Below, one piece after another: positions 16,151-23,985 of a stretch of DNA of 39,160 nt (its first letter is position 1; each line of letters opens with the position of its first letter). Made by a program: the position numbers and the translations under genes. Under the pieces are notes generated by a model. It made no database searches and had not been told where the DNA came from. It worked only from the letters and a program-made list of their open reading frames with translations. Location of the stretch: positions 1 through 39,160 of the forward strand of contig CAJUMI010000017.1 in assembly GCA_910587545.1 (NCBI GenBank), read 5' to 3'. The DNA comes from an uncultured Muribaculaceae bacterium (GTDB lineage Bacteria; Bacteroidota; Bacteroidia; Bacteroidales; Muribaculaceae).

Positions 16151-17281
16151 TTAGCGTTTCAGTTTGTGATAGTAGATCGGTTCGAGGCCTGAGCCGGCCT
16201 CGGGATGGAAGATGGCGACGTAGTCCCGGAGAATGCGTTCGGGATGGAAGGCGATGTCGCTGAAGAAAGTCGATGCCGAGGGGTCGCAGTTGTAGATCTC
16301 GCCGTCGGCGTAGGCCTTGATGCCGGAGTAGAGCGGCGATGAGTCACGGAGCGATTCGTAAGTAGGAGTGCCGGAGATGCGCATGATCCAGATGTCGGCG
16401 TCAGAGGCCTTGTCGATCACGGCTGCGGCGTCGAGCTGGAGTGATCCCGAAGAGCTGTCGTCGCTCCACGGATAGTCGGCTCCGGCGTCGGCGAGCATAC
16501 GCGCCATATAGCTTTTGCCGCCGGGCACATACCATACGCCTGATGTGAGTGTCTCTGTCAGCACTTTCGGCTGTCGTGTCGCATATAAGGCGACAGAAAC
16601 GGTCAAAGAGCTGTAATCGCTTACAACCCGGCTGTAAATCTCTCCGGCCGGAGCGGCCTTGCCGTAGAGATGACCGAGAAACAGGATCCACTCGGCGCGG
16701 CCGAGCGGGGTCGATTCCATGTAGTCGGCACATTCGATCACTGGCACCTTGAGCGCGTCGAGCACACCGTGGCCGGCGTTTTCGTATGGCGACGACAGTA
16801 TCGCGTCGGGCGACACCTCGATGAGTGTTTCCAGCTTGGGCGACATGGAGTTGCCGATGTCGGTGATGTGTCCTGATGCGATGAGGCGGGCGACGGTGTC
16901 GGCCGGAGTGTAATAATTGCCGTCGGCTACTGCGGCCACTGCATCGAGGACGCCGAGCTCGGCGAGGGCGGCGGTGTTGGTCGACGAGTAGACGACCGAG
17001 CGTTGCAGGGGAACCTCTACGATCTGAAAGCCTTCGGGAATTTCGGCTGGCACGTCGGAGCCTCTCGGCACGAGGGCATAGGACGCGAGACGCTTGCCGG
17101 GGTTCCACGGGTCGGCCACGATGGCGGCGACGTAGCCGTCGCGTTCGATGAGCGTCAGCAGTTCGGCGCGCGAGGTCAGTGTGTCGCCGGGGATGCTGTC
17201 GCCTGTTTTGTCGGCCTTTCCGCCGCATGAGCTAAGGAGAGCGACGACAGAGAACACTGCTGCGATGAGAGTTGTTTTCAT
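16151..17281 (-). CDS. Periplasmic-binding lipoprotein of FecB/BtuF-type importer
   Basis: This 376-residue substrate-binding protein (PF01497-like) begins with lipoprotein signal MKTTLIAAVFSVVALLSSC. It has two alpha/beta lobes. Family signs are LAELGVLDAVAAVADGNYY in the first lobe, the VSPDAILSSPYENAG segment, and VWYVPGGKSYMARMLADAGA leading into the second lobe. It delivers the ligand to the downstream permease. Its ATG overlaps the folA stop by four bases (ATGA, 17278-17281), so translation of the importer is coupled to folate genes. No corrinoid riboswitch was seen upstream. Confidence 0.9.
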   Translation of the reverse strand: MKTTLIAAVFSVVALLSSCGGKADKTGDSIPGDTLTSRAELLTLIERDGYVAAIVADPWNPGKRLASYALVPRGSDVPAEIPEGFQIVEVPLQRSVVYSSTNTAALAELGVLDAVAAVADGNYYTPADTVARLIASGHITDIGNSMSPKLETLIEVSPDAILSSPYENAGHGVLDALKVPVIECADYMESTPLGRAEWILFLGHLYGKAAPAGEIYSRVVSDYSSLTVSVALYATRQPKVLTETLTSGVWYVPGGKSYMARMLADAGADYPWSDDSSSGSLQLDAAAVIDKASDADIWIMRISGTPTYESLRDSSPLYSGIKAYADGEIYNCDPSASTFFSDIAFHPERILRDYVAIFHPEAGSGLEPIYYHKLKR

Positions 17282-17784
17282 TTCGTCCGTTCGAGAGTTT
17301 CAAAGCGGTAACGTACGCCCGATTTTTCGTCGGTCATCCAATCGCTGCGGTCGACCGTGAGCCATGAGTCGGGAGAGATGGCGGGAAAGAAGCAGTCGGC
17401 GCCGGCCGCGGTGCGGTCGAAGCGTGTGAGCAGCAGTCGGTCGGCTGTCGCGACGGCTTGACTGTAGATCTGGGCGCCGCCGATGATAAATGCTTTTTCG
17501 GCGTTGCGGCATGCGGCGATCGCATTATCGAGGGTCGTGAACACTTCGGCTCCCGGAGCCCGGAAACCGGGATTGCGCGACACGACGATGTTGCGCCGGC
17601 CGGGCAGCGCGCCTTTGGGCAGAGACTCGAAAGTCTTTCGCCCCATGATGATGGGGTGTCCCATGGTGAGTTCTTTGAAGCGGCGCAGATCGGCGCTGAT
17701 ATGGAAAAGCAGATCGCCCGCCCGGCCGATGGCGAGGTCGGAAGCGACGGCGACGATTATGTTGATTGAGGGATTGGATGTCAT
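17278..17784 (-). CDS. folA: Dihydrofolate reductase
   Basis: The 168-residue enzyme reduces dihydrofolate to tetrahydrofolate with NADPH, regenerating the cofactor oxidised by thymidylate synthase. Motifs seen are IIVAVASDLAIGRAGDLLFHI at the start, DLRRFKELTMGHPIIMGRKTFESLP (NADPH binding and active site region), and AFIIGGAQIYSQAV. The length fits bacterial DHFR. The start ATG 17784 shares ATGA with the thyA stop. An open frame continues upstream in the same frame, but it only shadows thyA. Its own stop overlaps the start of the importer binding protein. Confidence 0.96.
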   Translation of the reverse strand: MTSNPSINIIVAVASDLAIGRAGDLLFHISADLRRFKELTMGHPIIMGRKTFESLPKGALPGRRNIVVSRNPGFRAPGAEVFTTLDNAIAACRNAEKAFIIGGAQIYSQAVATADRLLLTRFDRTAAGADCFFPAISPDSWLTVDRSDWMTDEKSGVRYRFETLERTK

Positions 17785-18575
17785 ACTGAGACCTGGCCTT
17801 TGATTGCTGGATGGGGATCGTAACCTTCGAGGCGGAAATCCTCGTATCTGAAACCGAAGATGTCCTTCACGTCGGGATTGATTATCATGCGGGGCAGCTG
17901 ACGCGGCTCGCGGGTGAGCTGGAGGCGCACCTGATCGAAGTGGTTGTTGTAGATGTGGGTGTCGCCGGTGGTATGGATGAACTCTCCGGGCCGGAGACCG
18001 CAGACCTGAGCAACCATCTGAAGGAGCAGAGCGTATGAAGCGATGTTGAACGGCACCCCGAGGAAGCAGTCGGCGCTGCGCTGGTAGAGCTGAAGACTGA
18101 GACGCCCGTCGGCGACGTAGAACTGAAAGAACGCGTGGCATGGCGGCAGATTCATGTTGGGAATGTCAGCGACATTCCATGAGCTGACGATGATGCGGCG
18201 CGAGTCGGGATTGTGCTTTATGTCGTCGATGGCGCGTGATATCTGGTCGATGTGGCCGCCGTCGTAGTCGGGCCACGAGCGCCATTGATAGCCGTAGATG
18301 TGGCCGAGGTCGCCGTCAGGTCCGGCCCACTCGTTCCAGATGCGCACACCGTTGTCCTGAAGATAACGGACGTTGGTGTCGCCGTTGAGAAACCACAGCA
18401 GTTCGTGAATGATGGATTTGAGATGGACTTTTTTTGTAGTCAGCAGCGGAAAGCCGTCAGCGAGATCGAAGCGCATCTGGTGGCCGAACACAGAGCGTGT
18501 GCCGGTGCCGGTGCGGTCGCTTTTATCGGTGCCGTTTTCGAGGATGTGTCTGAGAAGGTCGAGATATTGTCGCAT
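17781..18575 (-). CDS. thyA: Thymidylate synthase
   Basis: This 264-residue enzyme, the same length as the E. coli protein, methylates dUMP to dTMP using methylenetetrahydrofolate. It contains the catalytic Cys in LPPCHAFFQFYV, the dUMP-binding QRSADCFLGVPFNIASYALL and the N-terminal RTGTGTRSVFG arginine loop. The next gene, folA, recycles its dihydrofolate product, and the two overlap by ATGA (17781-17784). It lies 30 bases after the polyferredoxin gene on the same strand, and no separate promoter was spotted in that gap. Confidence 0.97.
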   Translation of the reverse strand: MRQYLDLLRHILENGTDKSDRTGTGTRSVFGHQMRFDLADGFPLLTTKKVHLKSIIHELLWFLNGDTNVRYLQDNGVRIWNEWAGPDGDLGHIYGYQWRSWPDYDGGHIDQISRAIDDIKHNPDSRRIIVSSWNVADIPNMNLPPCHAFFQFYVADGRLSLQLYQRSADCFLGVPFNIASYALLLQMVAQVCGLRPGEFIHTTGDTHIYNNHFDQVRLQLTREPRQLPRMIINPDVKDIFGFRYEDFRLEGYDPHPAIKGQVSV

Positions 18576-18605
18576 TGAGATGGATTATGTTCGTGGGAAT
18601 GGTTG

Positions 18606-20027
18606 TCATAGCCCTTCGATGACTATTGCGCTGTAAGGATGTGACGGACAGGCGTAGCTGCATTTGCCGCAGCCGATGCATAGCTCGGACTCGACTTGAG
18701 GGACTCTGCGCCCGTCGGCGTCCCGGACAATCGAGATGGCGCGTTTGGGGCACGCCCGGACACAGACACCGCAACCTTTGCCGTTGACATAGAGGCGGCA
18801 GTTGGACGGGCTGATGCGGGCGCGTCCTATGGGGGTGACGCGTTTTTCGGCCGGAGTGAGCGGTTTCAGTGCCTTGGTCGGGCAGATCTCGGTGCAGCGG
18901 ACACAGTCGATGTCGCAGTAGGCGCGGCTGAAGTCCATGACGGGCGAGAGCGAGTGGCGGATGCCGTATTGCTTGACCGATGCCGTCAGGACGGTGGTAG
19001 GGCAGGCGGCGATGCACGATCCGCAGGCTGTGCAGCGGCGCAGAAAGTCCTCGCGCGAGCTTGCGCCCGGGGGCGTGACGTAGTTGAGCGGTAGGAGCTG
19101 AACGGCACCGGCGACAAAGCCGGAGTTTTTGCGGGCTATGGCGGTCTCGGCCATAGCCGCAGCTGTTATGGCGCCGGTCAGGATGAAAGTGCGTCGGTCG
19201 ATCGGCTTGACCGAAGATGCGTCTGCGCGGCCACCGGCAGCCGAGATGCCTGCGTTGCCGACGGCTCTCTGCATCAGCGGAATGGAGAGCTGATGGCGGC
19301 CCCGGCGGTAGGTGATGGCGGAGTTGGGACACGCGTCCATGCACTCGAAACACACGACGCATCGCGAGGGGTCGACGACGTGGTCATCGAGGTTGATGCA
19401 CTGCGAGGGGCACACATTGACGCAGCGCCGACAGTTGACACAGAGGTCGGTGTTGATGTCGGCGTGGTAGAGAGAGATGCGGGATATGTTGCCGAGTATG
19501 GTGCCCACAGGGCAGATTGTGTTGCAGATCAGACGTCCGTTGCGAGCCGAGACGGCGATGATCACGGCGAGAGTGGCAGCGGCTGCAAGAAGCCCGCTTA
19601 TCCCTATGACAAGAGGGCGGGCTGATGATGTGACAATGCGTGCGAAGGCGCTGAAGGGATCAAGCAGGGCCACGACGGCTGTCACGCCGAACAGCGAGCA
19701 GACTATGACGATGATGAGTATCGACAGTCTTAGCCGGTCGGACGGCTGTCGGAAGGAGTAATGTGATCCGCGTCGGCGGAAAATGAAGCGGAAGAGGTCG
19801 ACCAGCGCTCCTGTCGGGCAGGTTGTGGAGCAGTAGATGCGGCCGAAAACGACCGTTGCCACGGTCCAGAGAATAAGCCATATAGAGGCGCATGCAGCGA
19901 TAGCCGGAATGATCTGGATCTTGGAAAACAGACAGGGGACACCCACGACGAGTGCAGCCGTGATGATGGCGGCCATAGCGAACTGGACGGCAATGCGTCC
20001 GAAGCGTATCGGGCGATATCTGTTCAT
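18606..20027 (-). CDS. Membrane polyferredoxin with NapH-like and NapG-like halves
   Basis: This 473-residue iron-sulfur protein seems to be a fusion. Residues 1-165 hold four to five membrane spans and two CxxxCP sites (CSTTCPTG, CNTICPVG), as in NapH-type quinol-linked ferredoxins. Next are two 4Fe-4S motifs (CVNCRRCVNVCP, CVVCFECMDACP). Around residue 275 comes a Tat-like stretch (DRRTFILTGAIT), as at the start of NapG. It is followed by four more cluster sites (CTACGSCIAACP, CDIDCVRCTEICP, the incomplete CGVCVRACP, and CIGCGKCSYACP). It probably passes electrons between quinones and an unidentified partner; no nitrate reductase genes are near. The thyA, folA and importer genes follow on the same strand. 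Confidence 0.88.
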   Translation of the reverse strand: MNRYRPIRFGRIAVQFAMAAIITAALVVGVPCLFSKIQIIPAIAACASIWLILWTVATVVFGRIYCSTTCPTGALVDLFRFIFRRRGSHYSFRQPSDRLRLSILIIVIVCSLFGVTAVVALLDPFSAFARIVTSSARPLVIGISGLLAAAATLAVIIAVSARNGRLICNTICPVGTILGNISRISLYHADINTDLCVNCRRCVNVCPSQCINLDDHVVDPSRCVVCFECMDACPNSAITYRRGRHQLSIPLMQRAVGNAGISAAGGRADASSVKPIDRRTFILTGAITAAAMAETAIARKNSGFVAGAVQLLPLNYVTPPGASSREDFLRRCTACGSCIAACPTTVLTASVKQYGIRHSLSPVMDFSRAYCDIDCVRCTEICPTKALKPLTPAEKRVTPIGRARISPSNCRLYVNGKGCGVCVRACPKRAISIVRDADGRRVPQVESELCIGCGKCSYACPSHPYSAIVIEGL

Positions 20028-20034
20028 TGCATCG

Positions 20035-20042
20035 CAAAGATA
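20035..20042 (-). promoter_or_regulatory. -7 element for the polyferredoxin-thyA-folA-importer unit
   Basis: The minus strand reads TATCTTTG, a perfect TAnnTTTG. It ends only 7 bases before the ATG at 20027, so the transcript would be leaderless or nearly so. No convincing -33 was found. Confidence 0.55.
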
Positions 20043-20133
20043 GTAAGATAATTTTGATTTTTATATTTTACAGAGCGATTTTGTGAGTGACGGGACACGG
20101 CGAAGCGGGCTTGGCAGCAATCAGCGGGTATTG

Positions 20134-20167
20134 AAAAAAAGTGGCGTGTCTTGCTCTGACACGCCAC
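20134..20167 (-). terminator. Rho-independent terminator after the secreted protein at 20190
   Basis: A perfect 10-bp stem (GTGGCGTGTC 20141-20150 with GACACGCCAC 20158-20167) and a 7-nt loop are followed on the minus strand by seven T (20140-20134). It separates the secreted-protein gene from the polyferredoxin gene. Confidence 0.9.
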
Positions 20168-20189
20168 CGACTGTAAGTAAAAAGTGATG

Positions 20190-21741
20190 TTATCTGATGA
20201 TAACCTTTTCGACGTTGGAGCCTTGGTGCTTTATGTAGATCCCCGGATCAGGCTTTTTGTCAACTATGCGGCCTTGAAGGTCATAGTATATGGGAGCCTG
20301 CTTGGCGGAAGAGGTTTCAATTTCGTTGATGCCGGCCTGGTCTGAAGCTGTCATGACGAGGGCGAATGCATCGTTCATGCCGGCGAACAGCGGGTATTCT
20401 GATGAGATCTGACGCATCATGAGTGTCATTCTCGGGAAGGAAACGGACACGATGTTCTTGTCATCACTATATGTAGTGTTTCCCCAATAGCCTTTTTCGG
20501 TGATGGCCTCGTCAGGGCGGCCGTTGATGATGTTGTAGTGTGCCGCACTGCCCATGACAAGGCGAACACCGTCGCCGTCGGTAATGTCAGACGGTGAGAT
20601 TACGATGTAGGTGTGTTCGGGATTGACGCAGTTGATCTCCATATATGAGTTTACTTCAGGGTCGACCGCCTGCAGCCGCGACCAAACGGAAGTCCATGTA
20701 TCTGTTGTTGTGTAAGGATTGACCATGCGGTACCGCTGTTCGGTGGCATGACGCTGCACCTTGATTCCTTCGGCTGTACAAACAGGGAAGTCGGTGTAGT
20801 AGGACGACAGATAGTCGTCGGTGTATTTGGCTGTTCCCCAGTCTGACCATTCGGCTTCGAAATTGTAGGTCGCCACTTTGTAATTGTCCGTGCCGTTGTC
20901 TTTATCGGTGTCAAAAGTTGTGACGACTACATATGTGCCGGTGGTGTTCAAGGGCAGGTAGACACTTCCTGTTTCGGCGAGCGGAGCGATGGAAGCGTCG
21001 TCGCGTAAGTCCGAGATCCATGCCGACAAGTCGTCGTCATTGACCGAGTAGCCGAGATCCATTGCGAAGGCCGAAGTCTTTACGTTTGTGGCATCGGCGA
21101 ACGTCAGATCGACCTTTAGTGAGGTGCCGTCGGTAGTCTCTCCAGCGACTGTCATGTTCACGTTATAATCTTTGAAGTCTCCGTCGAGCCTGACTGTCTC
21201 GATGCCGTAACCGATAACATTATCGACATTATCAGGACTGTCGACATAATACAGCATGGCGAGTTCTATCTTGCCCAAGTCGGGGTATACCATTGTCTCT
21301 ACACCGATGTCATAGTGTTTTGTCAATTCTTCTACCATTATCGGTTTGCCTTTGTAAGTGTAACCGGTGTCGAAGTTATTTATGTTATAATAATCGATAA
21401 AGGGCATACCTGCGATGCGGATCGGATTTTCGAAGACCCCATCTATATACCAGGAGTCGACACCCATGCCCATCGGATCGGTAGTGCACCAGTATACGGT
21501 CACGGGCGCAGGATCCACAAGATGCAATTCGGCGTTGAAATTGCCGGTGCCAAGCAGTTCCCAGGAGCTGAAATTTCCGCCGAGGTCGGCAGGTGGCTGA
21601 GTCGAGGTCGGAGATTGAGAGATTGCGGAAAGTTGCTCCGACGTGATTTTTTTTGATGATAGGAGCCGGTTGGCTGTTGTCGGCGTAAATGGCATTTGCA
21701 GCCAAAGAGGCTGCAGCAATAAAAAGAGTAAATCTGTTCAT
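20190..21741 (-). CDS. Secreted protein with T9SS-like tail, frameshifted near the N-terminus
   Basis: The main frame encodes roughly 490 residues ending in a type IX sorting-like tail (IYYDLQGRIVDKKPDPGIYIKH ...). It lacks a signal peptide in its own frame. The signal peptide (MNRFTLFIAAASLAANAIYA) lies in another frame starting at 21741 or 21747, correctly placed behind a good promoter. The two frames join at an eight-T run (21647-21654; A8 on the coding strand). With seven A the reading becomes IIKKITSEQLSAI, giving one continuous protein of about 517 residues. I see no named domain in the body; it is rich in beta strands and aromatic residues, as expected for a surface protein. Whether the extra A is real or an assembly error cannot be told here. 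Confidence 0.75.
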
Positions 21742-21768
21742 AGACATAATGTGTTTTGAATTCGTTTG

Positions 21769-21798
21769 CAAAAGTAAGTATAATCTTCGTATATGCAA
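21769..21798 (-). promoter_or_regulatory. Bacteroidetes-type promoter for the 20190-21741 gene
   Basis: On the minus strand, TTG (21798-21796) and TACTTTTG (21776-21769) are 19 bases apart. The ATG at 21741 follows after 27 bases. The position supports the signal-peptide frame as the true start. Confidence 0.72.
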
Positions 21799-21920
21799 GA
21801 AAAAATATATAAATTTAAAGTATATCGTGGAATAGTTTTGCTTAAATGGCTTTATGGATGGCATTATGACCGATGATGCTGTATTGGGGCTTTCGAGCCG
21901 CCCGGACTTCTATGACAGAT

Positions 21921-21954
21921 AAAAGACAGGCGGCCGTAGCCGGGCCGCCTGTCT
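21921..21954 (-). terminator. Rho-independent terminator after the secreted protein at 21981
   Basis: A perfect 12-bp GC-rich stem (AGACAGGCGGCC 21924-21935 with GGCCGCCTGTCT 21943-21954) and a 7-nt loop are followed on the minus strand by a short T run. Confidence 0.85.
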
Positions 21955-21980
21955 CGAAGTTTCTATATAAAGGGGTTATA

Positions 21981-23324
21981 TCAGCGGATTGCTATTTTGC
22001 GGGATTTGTAGATGTAAAGGCCGGGAGTCAGAGTGTTGAGTTTCGAGGGGGTGGCGCTGTCGAGAACGACTATGCCCTGGATGTTGTAGACGGGCGCGGG
22101 TGCGAGGGGATCTTCGAGGGTGATGTCACTGACGGCTGAAGTGGAATGGCTGTCGTCGCGCACGCAGCGGAGCGAGAGCCCCTGGGAGCGTTTGTCTTTG
22201 CTGACCTTGAAGGTGCGTTTGCCGTTGATGATGAACATGTATTGGCCGTAGAGGTCGGGGTAGAGCTCGAGGTTGGCCGAGGCTTTGCCTTTGGTGCCGA
22301 TCCACAGGCCGCTGTAGGGGTTGCCGTCCTCGGGATAGTCGAGACCGCCCGAGGCGTAGGCGCGTGTGCCTGTCGCGGGGAACCACTGGCCGTCCTGCTC
22401 GGCGCCGTTGTTGATGTTGTCCCAGGTCATGGACGCATATTTGAGCCATGCGTAGGGGGTGTTGCCTGCAGCGTCGCAGACCGGAACCTTATAGCCTACG
22501 GGCGAGGGGTCGTAGATGGTTTTCTTCATGGATTCGCCGCCCCAGTAGTCGTCGTCGGATACGTCGACCCAGTCGCCTGTCGGCCAGTCGTTTTTGACGA
22601 TCTCCTCGCCGTATTCGTCGATTTCGCCGGTGTGATTATAGGTCATGGCGTAGAAGACGTCGGGATTAGCGAACGAAAGTTCGAGTGTGCCGTGGAATGC
22701 TTTTTTAGAAGAGATTTTGGGCAGGATGTTGTTGTCGATGTCGTAGAGGACGGGCTCTCCGTCCTTGACGTAGGTGTAATCTTCGTTCATGATTGTGAAC
22801 GAGGCCGCTCCGGGGAAGGGGTCTTTGCGTCCCCATTGGTATAGGAGCCCGAAGTTGTCGAAGGAGCCGCGCTCTGTGGAGACGGCGCCGAGATTGCGGT
22901 CCATGAATGTCCAGGTCGTGCCTGCGGCGTTGGGCTCGGTGGTGTAGTCGTTGGCGGGATCGTATTCGGTGATCCAGAGATGCCAGCTCCAGAGTATCTT
23001 GTCTTTGGCATCGGTCACGGCGACAAGAGCGTTGCCGGCGCTGCCTGAGGTCCATGCGCATATAGATCCGGTTGCTGCATCAAACTCGAGACGTGAAACG
23101 AGTGACTTGTCGGTCTGCCAGACGAGTTTTGCACCGGCGATCTCGCCGGTCGTCTCGGTCAGTGAGTTGCCTTTTCGGGTGGCGTCGAAATAGGCTGTCG
23201 TGCCCGGTGTGACGATGTAGCAGTTGGCGGTGCCTTCAGCAGAGAGGTTCACGGCGTCGTCGGGAATTTGTGCTACGGCCGAGCCGGCCGCCAGAATGGC
23301 AAAAAGGGGTAAAAGTTTTTTCAT
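21981..23324 (-). CDS. Secreted surface protein, fimbrillin/FISUMP-like, with T9SS-like tail
   Basis: This 447-residue protein starts with signal peptide MKKLLPLFAILAAGSAVAQ. The centre carries WSWHLWITEYDP, TTWTFMDRNLGA and GLLYQWGRKDPFPG. I know this trio from many Bacteroidales surface and fimbrillin-associated proteins and from Fibrobacter paralogous-domain (FISUMP) proteins. After it come PSPVGYKVPVCDAA and WFPATGTRAYASGG, and SLRCVRDD closes the domain. The last 45 residues (PVYNIQGIVVLDS ... LTPGLYIYKSRKIAIR) resemble a type IX sorting domain. It is predicted to be at the cell surface, perhaps as an adhesin or sugar binder; neither is shown. It has its own promoter and terminator. Confidence 0.78.
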   Translation of the reverse strand: MKKLLPLFAILAAGSAVAQIPDDAVNLSAEGTANCYIVTPGTTAYFDATRKGNSLTETTGEIAGAKLVWQTDKSLVSRLEFDAATGSICAWTSGSAGNALVAVTDAKDKILWSWHLWITEYDPANDYTTEPNAAGTTWTFMDRNLGAVSTERGSFDNFGLLYQWGRKDPFPGAASFTIMNEDYTYVKDGEPVLYDIDNNILPKISSKKAFHGTLELSFANPDVFYAMTYNHTGEIDEYGEEIVKNDWPTGDWVDVSDDDYWGGESMKKTIYDPSPVGYKVPVCDAAGNTPYAWLKYASMTWDNINNGAEQDGQWFPATGTRAYASGGLDYPEDGNPYSGLWIGTKGKASANLELYPDLYGQYMFIINGKRTFKVSKDKRSQGLSLRCVRDDSHSTSAVSDITLEDPLAPAPVYNIQGIVVLDSATPSKLNTLTPGLYIYKSRKIAIR

Positions 23325-23362
23325 CCGAATAGGGTTTTATGTTAGTGGAATTAAATGTGTCG

Positions 23363-23393
23363 CAAATTTAGTCAAATTGTCGAGACAATCAAA
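23363..23393 (-). promoter_or_regulatory. Bacteroidetes-type promoter for the 21981-23324 gene
   Basis: On the minus strand, TTTG (23393-23390) and TAAATTTG (23370-23363) are separated by 19 bases, with the ATG 38 bases downstream. Confidence 0.78.
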
Positions 23394-23482
23394 CTGTTTG
23401 CGACAAAAGTTTTGAATTGTGGACTTCAATAGTTTCAAAAAGATATCTTTTGGCCGTTTTTTGGCCGAGTGGACGAGCTAAG

Positions 23483-23869
23483 AGCCCGTTCCCCGATATT
23501 TATAAGCGCAGGGAAGGTGCGATGATAATGAGAGAAGGATTGCACGTAGATTTGGAGTGTGTGGAATCGAATTGAGGCACACCGGAATTCAAACCGGTTA
23601 ACGGCAGACGGGTTGTGGAGCGTCCATTTTCGCGGTTTGAATCTTTCAGACGATTAAACGGGAATTATGAACAGTCAAGGGGGGGCGATGGCAGCGTGTG
23701 CGATGTCTATGTTACGGTTCATACAATTTAGAGGATCGTGTTTAACAAGTATTTTAAACATCCTCTTAGCTTCATCCAGATTTCATCGCAGTCATATTTA
23801 TTCACTGTTTTCCGAGGATTAAGATGCCATCGCCTCGGTCCCGGCGTAACAAATATCGGGGAGCGGGGT
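23483..23869. repeat. Palindrome-rich 387-bp segment with 19-bp terminal inverted repeats (MITE-like)
   Basis: This gene-free stretch between the surface-protein promoter and the metK terminator begins with AGCCCGTTCCCCGATATTT (23483-23501). It ends with AAATATCGGGGAGCGGGGT (23851-23869), the reverse complement at 17 of 19 positions. Inside lie further inverted repeats: TTCAAACCG 23588-23596 with CGGTTTGAA 23633-23641; GGCGATGGCA 23684-23693 with TGCCATCGCC 23825-23834; and a long hairpin at 23728-23768 (AGAGGA, TGTTTAA / TTAAACA, TCCTCT). No ORF of note and no clear target-site duplication were found. It could be a miniature transposable element, or a structured noncoding RNA. Confidence 0.55.
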
Positions 23870-23882
23870 ATAAAAGATTGAT

Positions 23883-23909
23883 AAAAAAGGACGCACGAGC
23901 CGTGCGTCC
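23883..23909 (-). terminator. Rho-independent terminator of metK
   Basis: The stem GGACGCACG (23889-23897) pairs perfectly with CGTGCGTCC (23901-23909) around a 3-nt loop, followed on the minus strand by six T. Confidence 0.88.
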
Positions 23910-23985
23910 TTAAAATCCTGCGGTTATCTGCTTGTTTGAATTTTTGTATTAGCCGTGGGTTTATGCGCGGCAGTCAGGAGTGGGG

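Noticed and set aside
17785..18141. N-terminal extension of folA
   Set aside because: It is a shadow frame within thyA; the true DHFR N-terminus begins at 17784.
19293..19625. Long open frames opposite the polyferredoxin, thyA, importer and metK genes
   Set aside because: They are antisense shadows produced by high GC at third codon positions, without family motifs.
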